A DNA stretch of 64,000 nt from Anaeramoeba flamelloides (lineage: Eukaryota > Metamonada > Anaeramoebidae), in assembly GCA_027625915.1 (NCBI GenBank), contig JANTQA010000021.1, forward strand, positions 3,534,001 through 3,598,000, written 5' to 3'. Made by a program: the position numbers and the translations under genes. Positions 1 to 11,500 of this stretch are shown here, one piece after another. The notes below the pieces were generated by a model. The model was not told the origin of the DNA. It did no database searches and was given only the letters and a program-made list of their open reading frames with translations. Each line of letters opens with the position of its first letter. Position 1 is the first letter of the stretch.

Positions 1-777
1 ATTTTTTCTTTAATTAATTGATCATACTTTTTATTTTCCATAAGGTTTCCAATTAAAAAAAAATATTTAACTTTTTTTTCTGTTTCACTTTTTAACCAAT
101 AGAAAAATTATTTTCAAGAATAAACTTATTTTTTAATAAAAATAAACGGTATTTTTTTAGTTTTTATATTAAAAATATGTTAAATTATGAGATCCCAAAA
201 TATATTTAAATTAATAAATTAATTCGCTGAGGTTAACTGGCTAATTTAATCAACTTAGACATAAATAACAAAAAATGTTCTCAATAAGATTTTCTTTTTA
301 TTTTGTAAAATTGTTCTAAAATAAAATTCATAATAAAGTTCTTAATTTTTTTTTAATTTTTTTTTCTTTTATTTCTAGCGGAAAAACAAATATTGTTAGA
401 GCCTAGAACCAGTTATTTAAATAGTAATGGTTTTTTATAATAGATAAATTCAATTTATAAAAATATTATTTTTAAAAATTTGATTTTGAATGTGCCAATA
501 ATTCTGAAATGGAGTTTATATTATATTTCAGTGAGTGTTTTGGTGGCTCCAATGCCTTAATCAAGTATTTGCATTATTCAATTTTTGAAAAATTTCATTG
601 AAAGAAATTATGCCCATTTCCATTTTTTACATTATATGTAGCAGATTTAGCTAAGGCATATCTTCCACCATCATATTTATAAAAAATCTCATCATATATT
701 TGGTTAAAGAAATTTTTTTAAAAATACAGTTTCTCAGAAACACTGGTCAGTTAAAATTTAAAAAATTCCCTTCTCCC
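1..777. other. AT-rich intergenic DNA, no gene seen
   Basis: No open frame of protein-like composition on either strand. The part at about 640-750 (a stretch around TTTGGTTAAAG, then CAGTTTCTCAGAAAC) resembles about 17340-17450, so it is probably a worn repeat. The rest is A/T-tract sequence with nothing I can name. Confidence 0.5.
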
Positions 778-1340
778 TTAAGGTTTACAATCCATGAAAT
801 TTGAAAGTAAAAAACTATCTTCTATAAGTCGAGGAAACTTGTTTTTTTGTTCTTATATTCTAGATCTTGGAATTTATCTTAATATGATGAGGAGTTTACT
901 CCTCTTAAAAACATATATTAATTTTTTTTTTTTTCTGAAATCCGAATTGAAGTTTGTAAGACTTTTAGATTGGCTGGATCGATAGTGAAAAAAAATGTGT
1001 TTTGTAGGTTGTTGATTGAAATTTTTAATTAGATTTGGTTTTATTTAGTACTTTTAAAAACAATAATTTTATTCATTTAGTTAATTAAAAAAAAGTAAAT
1101 CAAATTTTTCTTCTACAAACCAAAAATCTAATTTGTTTATGACTTGCGATATATTAGTCTTACATTCTTCTAATTGGATTTTGGAAAGAAAAAAAAAATA
1201 AATAGATAAAAATCGACATTTTGAATCATTATTTTAACCCACACCAAGAACAAGATCAATCAGATAAGAACCAAACTAACAAGCAACAACACTCAACTGA
1301 AGAAAATCTTATTTCAAATTTCAGAGAATGTAAACCTTAA
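778..1340. mobile_element. TTAA-ended foldback element, copy 1
   Basis: The segment starts TTAAGGTTTACAATCC and ends with the inverse, GAATGTAAACCTTAA. Its two halves are roughly reverse complements along most of its 563 bp, so a transcript could fold into one long hairpin. A second copy lies at 61646-62205 and shows the same symmetry more clearly. There is no coding capacity, so it is a non-autonomous DNA element. It sits about 180 bp upstream of the RPL8 start codon and could overlap that promoter. Confidence 0.75.
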
Positions 1341-1522
1341 GATTTTAAGCATCAAACCTTAAATCTTAAACTTCTATATTTTCAAAGAACTGACGATTTC
1401 CTTGGTTTGAGTTTTAAATTTGGAACTTTGAAAAGATTAAGATGTCAAAGACAATTTTATGGGAATTAAAATCTTTTTACTGATTTGAGTTTTATTTTTT
1501 TATTTTTTAGATCTTCATAAAA

Positions 1523-4500
1523 ATGGGTAAAAGAGTAAGAACTCAACGTAAAGGAAGCGGAACTGTCTTTAGAGCACACACACATCATAGAAAGGGAGCA
1601 GCAAAACTTAGATCTTTAGATCGAGTCGAAAAAAGAGGTTATATCAGAGGTGTAGTACACAACATTATTCACGATCCAGGTAGATCTGCACCACTTGCTG
1701 TTGTTCATTTCAAAAGTGTTCTTGGAAACAAAAAACAAAAAGAACTTTTCATTGCCACTGAAGGAATGTATTCAGGACAATTTATTTTCTGTGGTAAAAC
1801 TGGTAAGTTTAAATTTTAATCTGAACAGTTTTTATTTTTCTTTTTACTTGAGGAATTTTATTTTTTTTTCTATTTGCTTTTAAATTTTTTTTAATTTTTT
1901 TTTTTTTGCTTTTCTTTTCTTTTTGATCTTGATCACAATTTTTCCAATTCTATAATCAACCAAAACGAATTGAAAACTTCTTTCGTTTTAAACACTAACA
2001 ACATCATAATCTTTCTTCATTTTTTTTTTTTCAATAATTTTTTTTTTTTGATGTCTTGTTCATTACTTTTCAATAATTCCCATCAATTTTTAAATCACTT
2101 AATTCCTTTAATCTGAAAATTAAAATGCTCATTTTATAAAAAATCAAAACAAAACTTTTCAATAAAAAAAAACAATGAAATTCAAATAAACATTAAATAA
2201 AATCAATCTTTGTCAACAAAATAATTAGCTCGACTTGAACCAGGTAATACTTTACCAATTGGAGTTTTACCAGAAGGTACAATTATTTGTAATGTAGAAG
2301 GAAGAATGGGAGACAGAGGAAAAATTGCGAGATGTTCAGGAAACTATGCCACTGTCATTGGACACAAACCCGAAGAAGGAAAAACAAGAATTAGACTACC
2401 GTCTGGAACCAAAAAATTCGTTTCTTCAAAGGCTAGAGCCACAATTGGAATCGTTGCTGGTGGAGGAAGAGTTGACAAACCTTTACTTAAAGCCGGAAGA
2501 GCCTATTTCAAAAATAAAGCCAAGAAAAATAGATGGCCAGTAGTTAGGGGTGTTGCTAAAAATGTAATGATTTTGTCTTTATTGTTTTTCTTTGCTTTCC
2601 ATTTTTCTTTCCAAAAGTGTGTTCTTTATTTTTTCCTGTAATTATCCAAATTTAAAGTTTCCAATTATTCATGTATTTATTAACTGTAATCTAATTTTTC
2701 ATAATTCAGCAAAATGAAAAATAAAAAAGAATTTTCATGAAATTTTCCGATCATTTTTATTCAATTCACTTTCATAATGATGAGGTAATTATTTTCAATA
2801 ATTCATACAATGTTTAGAATCTAAACATTGGTGTTTTGTTTTTACTTGGATGATTAATGTGTTTTATTAATTTATAAAACCGATCCAAAAATGATATAAA
2901 ATTCGAACCAAAAAAAAAAAAAAATCACTTCATTTTGCAAAAGAAATGTAATCAACACATTTATCATAAATGTAAATGAATTTAATTTAGAAATTTATAT
3001 TTTTTTTGAATAGTGTGGAAAAAAGTATTATTAATTTTTCAAACTGATCTTCAAAGTTTAAAATTCTTACAAAAAAAAAAAAAAAAAAAAACCCACTTCA
3101 TTTTGCAAAAGAAATGTAATCAAACCATTTATCAAACATGCAAATCAATTTAATTATGAATTTATGTTCAAGAATTGATTCAAACAACTTTTATTAATTT
3201 TTCAAACTGATCCAAAAATGATATAAAATTCTAACCAAATAAAAAAAATAAAAAAAATAAAAAAAATCTGCTTCATTTTGCAAAAGAAATGCCATCAACT
3301 ATTTATCATAGATTTGAACACATCTTAATTTGATATAACCAATCAATTAGACATACCTTTAAGTCTAAACTTTAAAAAGATTGGAAATATTAAATTTAAT
3401 AAATCTCCTTTTTAATATTTTTCTTTCCTTTTGCTAGTTGTGTATTATTCCTGCTAAAAATATCAAAATTAATTCAAATTCTTAAACTCCAAAAGAAATT
3501 GATTTTCAGATTTTGGTAAAAATCATCATGAAGTATGAATTTTACAACAGAGTAATTGCAATAAAATTTGCATGAAATTTTATGTTTTTCTCGATTTTTC
3601 AATCTTTTTAATTAATTTTTTTCATTACATTAAAATTTTCCAAACCAATTAATATCCTCATTGTAATTTAAAAACAAAATTTATGTGATGGATTTGGTAT
3701 TTAATTTCATAAAATATTGATCAACTGAGAAAAAACAAAACAATAATGTATTGATCCAAAAGATCATTCGTATATTCGACGTTTTTTAAAATTACAAAAT
3801 ATTTTAAAAAAAGTAAACAAATTTTTAAAAAAGGGAAAAGAAAAAGAAAAAGAAAAATAACGAAAAAAAATGAAACAGAAAAACAAAATTGAAAAGAATT
3901 TGAAACAAAAAAGAATTTTTAAAAAATTATTCAAAAAAAAATATTTAAAACAAATTATTATGATATTTTCGAAAGGTTTAACTAAATATCTTGATTCAAA
4001 AAAAAATGTTTTTATTTTTTTTTTATTTTTGTTTCCATCCCAAAGAAAAACAAAAATAAAAAGGAACAGTAATACAAAAATTAATTATACATCCTTTTTT
4101 TTTTTATTTAATATTTTTAATAATTAAGATTTTTCAATAAACAAAAGAGATAAAATTAAATAATAATCAATGATACATTAAATATATTGTTATTAATCTA
4201 ATTCCTCATAATATTAAAGATTCAAAACTTTAGAGATTTCCATTAATTGAAAAATTGCATTGTCATGTTTTTGAAAAATTACTTTTACAACACAATACAC
4301 TCTATCATTATATTAAAATATATACTTCATTTAAACAATTTCTTTTTAAATATTAAATATGAAAAAAAAAAACTAATTAATTAAAAAATTAAAACATATC
4401 TATATGTTTAAAGAAATAGAAATTTTGAAATCAAGTAAAAAAAAAATTTCTTTAATGCAAATAAAACTTAACATTTTTCAAGAAGATATTTTAACTACAT

Positions 4501-5605
4501 TATTAAACATATTTTTTTATAATTATTCCTCATTAATAAAATTTTGGGATTTGCAAGTTAATTCCTGTAAAATTGGTCAAATAGGTTAAATCAATTAATC
4601 AAGATCAGAGTTCGGCACCTCCTTTTTGTTATAAAATAAATTGAACAAAATTTTCATTCAGCTTTCCAAAAAAAAGTTTTTAAAGTTCTATAAAAATTTA
4701 AATTTTTAAATCAGGTAAATGAGTTTAAATTACAATTTTACTCTTTAGACTTGTGAAATTTACTGATTTATTTGAATTCTTAGGATTTGTTTTTTTTTGG
4801 AAAGCTGAATGAAATTTTTATTCAAATTATTTTCCAATCAATAGTAATCCCAAAAAAAAGGAAAAAATAAAATAAAAATAATTTTTTTTTTTGATACTTT
4901 TTGAATTCTAATTCATCAGATAACTCAAAGAACAATTAATAGAATCATCAAATTAAAATTGTATTGTTATTATTTTTTTTTTTTTTGAGGAATATAATAC
5001 TGAATTCTGGTTGAGATTGAAATCAAATATTATTTAATTTGAAATTTGTTAACAATCCCAATATCGTACATTCAGATTATATACTTTAACAATGATAAAG
5101 CAATGATTACTTATCATTAAATTCACAGAAAACTAAATTAAGTTTAAAATACTTCTAATTACTGTAATTAAAAGTATCTTTTGACTACTCTTTGAATTAG
5201 GAGTCACAAATTTAGTCACTTCAAACCCCCCTCTTTAACAGATTAAGATCTCTTGAGCACTTAACCCTTACCAATAAACCCTACTTATCATTAAATTCTT
5301 TCTTTCTTCGTTCTTTGTTCTTTTTTAAACATTTCACTTTCATGTTTTCTCAACTTGTGAAATTTAAATTATTCATATGAATTTAAATTGTTAATTTTAA
5401 TTGAAATCTTTTTTTACTATATTTTCTTATTTACATTTATTGTATTTCATAATATTAGCCCGTTGAACATCCTCATGGTGGTGGTAACCATCAACATATT
5501 GGTCACCCATCTACAATCAGTCGATTTGCATCAATTGGTCAAAAAGTCGGTTTAATTTCTGCTAGAAGAACTGGTAGAAGATCTGGTGCTTCCAAAAAAA
5601 AATAA
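1523..5605 (+). CDS. RPL8: 60S ribosomal protein L8 (uL2), three exons
   Basis: Universal large-subunit protein uL2, which binds 23S/28S-type rRNA near the peptidyl transferase centre. Exons are 1523-1802, 2229-2563 and 5459-5605; all introns are GT-AG and the phases agree. They encode 253 residues, close to the 257 of the human protein. Exon 1 starts [19 protein letters not shown] as in other eukaryotes. Exon 2 carries [19 protein letters not shown] and [18 protein letters not shown]. Exon 3 carries the family's conserved [19 protein letters not shown] and [12 protein letters not shown], ending in lysines. The start is the only ATG fitting the conserved N terminus. Intron 1 is 426 bp and intron 2 is 2,895 bp, the latter unusually long for a ribosomal protein gene. 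An intact frame and strong conservation say it is functional. Confidence 0.97.
2879..3310. repeat. Tandem repeat, three units of about 170 bp
   Basis: The phrase CTTCATTTTGCAAAAGAAATG recurs at about 2928, 3096 and 3271, i.e. 168 and 175 bp apart. Each time it follows an A-tract and a GATCCAAAAATGATATAAA-like or related leader. The A-tracts differ in length between units. The array is confined to RPL8 intron 2. Confidence 0.8.
4641..4825. mobile_element. Small MITE with TTTTCATTCAGCTTTCC inverted repeats
   Basis: Left end TTGAACAAAATTTTCATTC then AGCTTTCCAAAAAAAA; the right end is its inverse, GGAAAGCTGAATGAAATTTTTATTCAA. About 185 bp with no coding capacity. The same terminal words recur at 57245-57802, so this is a dispersed family. 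Confidence 0.7.
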
Positions 5606-5957
5606 TTCAAATCATAACTTATCAATGAATTAAAAAGAAAATATATGGGTCCGAATATTTTACAATATAAACAGAACAAATAAATTAATAAAATAAAAAT
5701 AAGAGAGATTTAGAACATTAATATTCTTTTCTCTTCAAATTTCTTTTTTTAATTTAACTGTTTTTTTTTTTTTTTTATTTTTCTTTTAATTTGAATTAAA
5801 CATACAAACCATCTCCAAAAAAGTAGGGTACATTTATTTTAAAATATCTTTATTAAAATCAATTTTAATTAAACTATTTAAATATTAAAAATTGTTATTT
5901 ATCATTAATTGATTCGACATCAAAATTTGATTTTTTTTTTTTATTTTATTATTATTT
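5606..5957. other. RPL8 3' flank
   Basis: Probably the 3' UTR and polyadenylation region. At 5811-5835 the words TCTCCAAAAAAGTAGGGTA resemble one end of the mariner-like MITE at 14991-15589, a possible solo remnant. Nothing else seen. Confidence 0.4.
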
Positions 5958-6182
5958 TTGAAGAGATGTCATTCAACAAAATTTTTGGCCATTGATGTTT
6001 GTCTGAAACATAAAATTGATTTAAAGTTTTTTATATTAGATATAATGTCGACAAGATTTATAACTCATTATATAGCTTTTCTTGAAAAAAATGCAAATAA
6101 AGAATTTATATTTTTAAACAAAGATGAAGAAAAAGAGAAAGAAAAGCTAGCAATAAAAGGTGAAAAATTATTTATTTTCTAA
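5958..6182 (+). CDS. Possible orphan exon, unknown protein
   Basis: A 75-codon open stretch with mixed, protein-like composition (KRCHSTKFLAIDVCLKHK near the start, then THYIAFLEKNANKEFIFL, then a Glu/Lys run). There is no ATG at its start. AG before 5964 and GT near 6160 could bound an exon. No flanking exon was found and I do not recognise the family. It may be a gene fragment or a chance frame. Confidence 0.2.
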   Translation: MKRCHSTKFLAIDVCLKHKIDLKFFILDIMSTRFITHYIAFLEKNANKEFIFLNKDEEKEKEKLAIKGEKLFIF

Positions 6183-6280
6183 TTTGGCAAAATTTCAAAA
6201 TTGGTTAAATTCTCATTTTTTTTAAAATAGTCAATTCCATTGAAATATATTGGCTGTAGGTATATAAAAAACCCCCTTTT

Positions 6281-6338
6281 CGGGTAGGTTAATGTGTGTT
6301 AGAGTATGTTAGCGTAGGTTAGGGTAGTTTAGAGTGGT
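6281..6338 (+). repeat. 10-bp minisatellite, telomere-like G/T-rich strand
   Basis: Five to six 10-bp blocks of the form (A/G)GxGTAxGTT: GGGTAGGTTA, ATGTGTGTTA, GAGTATGTTA, GCGTAGGTTA, GGGTAGTTTA. It is strikingly G-rich in this genome, strand-asymmetric, and preceded by CCCCC. It lies about 70 bp left of a MITE. Confidence 0.75.
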
Positions 6339-6407
6339 ATTTAGGAAATTTTGATTAAGGATTTTGAAAAAAAACTAATTAAGAGAGGAATTAGACTTTT
6401 GTGACTT

Positions 6408-7164
6408 TTAAGGGATTAGCGTCACCATAGATTTCTCTATAATCAAAGTATGTTGTAATTGGGTGTAAATGGTATTGGTGCACTATGGCTCAAATAGCTC
6501 TAAAAAATCTATTATAAATCTTATTGCACAATAAATTCTTACATTTTTTACTAATGATCACAATTAAAAAAGTTTCATTTTGAAAAAATTTTTTTTAATT
6601 CCTTTTCCACATCTAAAAATAGAAACCCAAAATACATATATTCTGGTATTTAATAATTTATATTTAGAACTTCCAAAAGTAACTATTTTTATAATTTTTT
6701 AATTTCAAAGATTAACTCAATAATCATCAACATAAAAGCACAAAGACTGATTATTTTTGTTTGCTTTTGATAAAGGTTCTTGTAGCATCAATATATTTGC
6801 AGGATTTGAGAAATAATTTGTCAAAAAATTTATTCGGTTAATTATTTAATTTTTTAAAAAAAAATGAATTTTTTAGTAACTAATCTACATTTCGCCACAA
6901 ATTTAAGAAAGATATTTTGTCACTTTGTAGTCTGAATATTGATAATTCAATCTTTAAATTTATGGCGAAATGCAGATTTTATTCTGAAATTTCTGGGTTT
7001 TTTACTAATACATAGATCATTTTTAATTGATGAATTCAACTAATATTACTACTTGACTAATCGATTTTTTAGAGACATTCAAACCATGTAGCACTAATGT
7101 GGTTAGACCCAATAACAACATATTTTGATCCTAGGCTTCTCCTTGGTAGACGCTAATCCCTTAA
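6408..7164. mobile_element. 757-bp TTAA-ended MITE (GGGATTAGCGTC family), copy 1
   Basis: The left end TTAAGGGATTAGCGTC is mirrored by GACGCTAATCCCTTAA at the right. The centre is itself palindromic: ATTTCGCCACAAATTTAAG at about 6888 is answered by TTTAAATTTATGGCGAAAT. Near-identical copy at 30552-31310 and an old copy at 21696-22460. No ORF, so non-autonomous. Confidence 0.88.
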
Positions 7165-8503
7165 GGTGTAAAAAATTTCCACTTAACTTTGATGCTTAAA
7201 AATTGGGTTTCCATATCATGAAATATGATTATATTTGAATTTTTGCTAAAAGAGATCGGTTTAATAATTTTTTTATTTGATTTTTTTGTACTTTAGAACT
7301 CTTGAATTTTTTTTATTAGAATTTTATGGTCCAAGACCCCGATAAAACAATAAGTTTATAACAATCATTCAACATCTTACTAACAAAAATATTAGTTATA
7401 TTGTGAATTTTTCATAAAAATAAGTATAATAACATTTTTGTATCATAAAAATTATTATTATTTTAACATATTTGAATTTTTCAATTATATTTATTATTTT
7501 AAAAAAATCCATATAAAAAAATAAAATTGAAATATTTAAATACAATTCATTTAAAAAAAATTTTTTTAATTAAAATAGTTTTCTATTAAGTTTTTTAATA
7601 GTAAAACATTATGTACAATTTGTATTACCTTTTTTTTTTTATTATATTATTTTTTTATAGCTTACGATTTGTAACACCCTATATAACATTGTCCAAAATT
7701 TTATAACTTTTCTAAAAACAAAAAAATGTTAGGAAATTTGTAAATTTTTTTATTACCCAGATGAGGTTATTTATATTTTAATGAGTTTTTTTCAAATTCT
7801 AACACACACCTTATATGATACCTTTCAATCAAATTAATCACATTTTATTTAATTTTTTTTCATGAGGGATAGAAGAACAATTTCAACATACCATTTTTGG
7901 TGGCATGAACCTCCTCCAGAGTGGTTTGATAGACTTACTAATTGATTTGGCCCTTAAAATCCTTTTACATTTTTGATTTCAACATATTTATATGTAAAAG
8001 TGATCTTTCGTGTTTGGAATTCATTAGAAAAGATTTGTTAAGGATAAAATACAGACTTCCTCTGTTCTGATTTATTTGGTTTTACTCTTTGATAATTTTA
8101 ATCATTCACGTTAATACATTTCGAAATTCAAAACAAAATTTAAAATAAAACCAAAAAAAAATTGTTCGAAAAAAATTAAAAAATTAAGATACAACTCTGA
8201 ATTACTTTCGGTTCTGTTCACTTTAGGGCAGTTTATGATCTTTTGGTTCCAAAGTTTCAATCAATTTTTACTCAAAAAATCTTTTTTCAACAATTTTCTC
8301 ACAAATAATAATGTACCTAAAAGGAAAAAATCTGTTTACTTTGCTGATGTATTTTCTGTTCACTTTCGTTCTATCAAAATTTTTCTTTCCTAGTCGTCAA
8401 ATAGTACAAAGTAACCAATTTTCAGATTTGTAAGGATGAAAACCAAAACAAATAGGAAAGAAATTGAAGAAATTAAACATTTTCTCAAAACAACTTTTTT
8501 TTT
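7165..8503. other. Intergenic DNA; one odd 28-codon frame
   Basis: Mostly A/T tracts. A short ATG frame at 7862-7948 reads MRDRRTIS then TYHFWWHEPPPEWFDRLTN and stops; the Trp/Pro-rich composition is unlike the surrounding noise, but no partner exon was seen and it is not called as a gene. The last 100 bp should hold the promoter of the beta-helix gene. Confidence 0.35.
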
Positions 8504-11500
8504 ATGATGAATTATTTAATAATTTGTATTTTTTTAAGTTTGTTCTTATGTGCTTTTGGAACAGACTATTATATTTCATCTTCTGAAGGAGACGATTCCA
8601 ATAATGGGCTAAGTGCTTCAACACCATGGGAAACATTAGATAAGGTGAATTCGATTCTGGAATCATCATCTGGTAACACCTTTTCTTTTAAAAGAGGAGA
8701 TAAATGGAGAGGGCAATTGAGAGTATTAAAATCGAACAACAATATCCAGGCATATGGGCAATTAGAAGATCCTCTTCCTCTTGTAAAAGGTTCGCTTCCA
8801 GTTACGGGATGGGATCAGCATAATGATAACAAGAAGGATAATATCTGGGTTGCCAAACAACCAGATTGTCCATCAGATCTCGAATCTGGTGATTGTGGTG
8901 ACATCAAATTAATTTTTAGAAATAACGAAAAACTTACTAAAGCAAGGTTCGATCTTTCTTTTGTGATCAAATTCTGTTCATACGCAAAGAGAATACTTTT
9001 TTTTCTTTTGGAAATAAAAAAAAAACAATTGGAAAATCGAAAAATTTTATTTTTTTTGATACGATCCCAATTTTGAGCTTGAACACAAAAAAATAATCTC
9101 AATAACTCCAACAAATTCTTCTTGTTTTCGGTTTGTTTCACACTACCAGTATTTGAAATTGAAAAGAGATAAAATTTTTTACTGATTGTTTTTTCTCAAT
9201 TCTTGAAAATATTCTTTTCAATGAGGTTTTTTTGTTCACACATGTAGCATATAAAAAGTGCAAAAACAACAAATAGAGATCACATTTTTCAATCAATGTC
9301 TTCAAAATCTATTTGTAAAATAAAAATCGGAAAATTGAAACAAAGCCAAAATTTTTTCCCATTTCTTCGACAATTAACGATATTATTTTTGATTAAAAAG
9401 TTAAAGTAAAAAAAAGAAATTAAGAGCTATCAGCCCCATTCTTGATATCAACAAAAGAACACTTTAAAGCCAAAGAAATACTGTTCCTGACTTTAAAGAA
9501 ATAAAACAAAAAATTGTTTGAATATTTTACCCCCTCATTCTTCAAATGATTTTATATTCCATTTCCTTACTTTAACATTTTTTGTCTATTTTATTTTTCC
9601 GATTTTAAATTTAAGGACTATCTCCATTTTAACATCTTTTTAGGGTTTTAAATTAAACTAAGATGTTTTAATTTCGTTTTGTAATTGTGATGTAGCCGAA
9701 AACAAAACAAATAAAATTTTTGAATTTTTTTTTTGATTTAAAAAAAACTATTAAAATTTCTTTTCAATTCTTTTTTGAAGGGGATCCAAAACTTAAGTGG
9801 TGGGTGCCAAAAATAAAATAGGTTTTATTTCCCTCAAAAATTGTTGACCAATTTTAAGATAAAGTGACAGCTCATTAACAGCACTTTTCAATCGTGATTA
9901 GCACCTCGAACCATTTTCAGAGCAATATGTCGTAAATAAAGTAAGGTCAATTTTCAGAAAAAAGTTGAATAAAATCTTGGAAATCAAAAAAGAAGACTTG
10001 TTTTTTTATTTTTTGAGAAAAAAATTTTTCAGTTTCAATTTATTCTTATTCATACGAATTTTAGAAAAATTTTTGAAATCAGGAAAGAAAAGAAAAAAAC
10101 TCCAATCATCTTAGATTTCGGTCAACCTCAAAGTTGATTAGAGTTTTTTTTTTTGTTAGAAGATTTTGGTGGTGTAAAAAAACTTGTTTGGAGCATTAAG
10201 GTACACTCAAAAATGAAAGGAATTGATTACAAACAATCCCTAATAAAACAATTTTTTTTAACATCTATATGTCTTAATATAGAGGGACAATATTTTTTTT
10301 AAAGAATTTGTTTTATAGAATATAGACAGCTAAATTTGATTAGAATATTGTTAAAAATAACCCCCAATTCACTATTTGAGTTCGACAAACCCCCATAATC
10401 TTTTACTTAAAATCAAAAAAAAAATAAAAATATTTTCAACATTTTCTTATTTTGTAGTTACTAAAATCAAAATTATTACAAGATCTGTTAAATAAGGGTG
10501 TGTGTTTGCTGGTTTTTCTTCCAAAATTCGAATAAATAACGAAAACCATTTTATTTCTTTGTAAAAATTGAAATTTCATTTAAAATTTTTTTCTTGAAAA
10601 AATACAACTCCTGTTTTTTTGTACTGAGTGGAAAACACCCCACCTAAACAAAAAAATTTTAAAACCAAAATTGAAATTAAACTATTCTTTCTATGTGTTG
10701 AGAAAATAAATTGCTATTTTTTGTTCTTTTCTTCAACCAAAAAAAGATAAAATATAATTACTACCAAACATTCAAGCTACAAACACTTTTAATCCTGATG
10801 TTTATTTGTAATTTTTGAAATCCATTTTGTAATAAATAATCTCAAAAAGTAAATCCCATGAATGAAAATGAGTACCAAATCCCCGATTTCTATTATGGAT
10901 TTAATTTTTGAATGAAAAATTTCACTTCAAAAAAAGCAATTAAACACGATTTTACAGTCTTATTCTAAACTAAATAACGTTTTATCAATTAGAATTCGAA
11001 ATTGAAATAGTAGTTTTCCTAAAAAATTATTCCAAAAAAATAAAATACCTTCTTATTTTTCAAACAATTGTAGTATTTCAAGACATTTAGTTTTTTATTA
11101 CAAATCTATTTTGTATCAATCTCTTATGATCATAAAACCGAGTATCTAAACTTTTTTAACCATTTTAAATTCAAATTTCAATAAGTAACTCTTCAATCAA
11201 TACCAAATTAATAGATTTTCAATTCTATGTTTTCAATAAGCAAAAAATGTTTCAGTTTTTTATCATTGAATTTTTTTCTTTATTAGTTTATTGAACAACA
11301 ATTCCCATTCAATTTTTAATAATAATATAAGAGTCAATATTATTTTTGGTACCAATTACAGGAAATTAGAAAAAATAAAAAATACCGAAATTGTAGCGAA
11401 AGGCATATAACATTTTTATAACAGAATTCCCTTTTATGTGATGATTGTTTTCATATTTTTTGAAAAAAATATTCTTATAAAATTTTTATAAAATGTTATA

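Larger units (their letters stand above)
2564..5458 (+). other. Intron 2 of RPL8
   Basis: Donor GTAATG follows the asparagine codon of VRGVAKN; acceptor ATATTAG precedes PVEH. It contains a three-unit tandem repeat (2879-3310) and a MITE (4641-4825). The remaining sequence is A/T-rich; open frames at 3870 and 4404 are low-complexity Lys/Phe/Ile runs and are not taken as genes. Confidence 0.9.

Noticed and set aside
794-985. Plus-strand 63-codon frame
   Set aside because: It lies wholly inside the foldback element 778-1340, is Phe/Leu-rich and is not conserved in the copy at 61646.
1695-1883. Second frame overlapping RPL8 exon 1
   Set aside because: Shadow of the RPL8 reading frame running into the intron.
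5170-5290. Slightly C-rich stretch considered as an RNA gene
   Set aside because: No tRNA-like stems, no box motifs, and it lies inside RPL8 intron 2.
7862-7948. Short frame with HFWWHEPPPEWFDRLTN
   Set aside because: Protein-like, but only 28 codons, no partner exon and no family recognised; kept as a note, not a gene.
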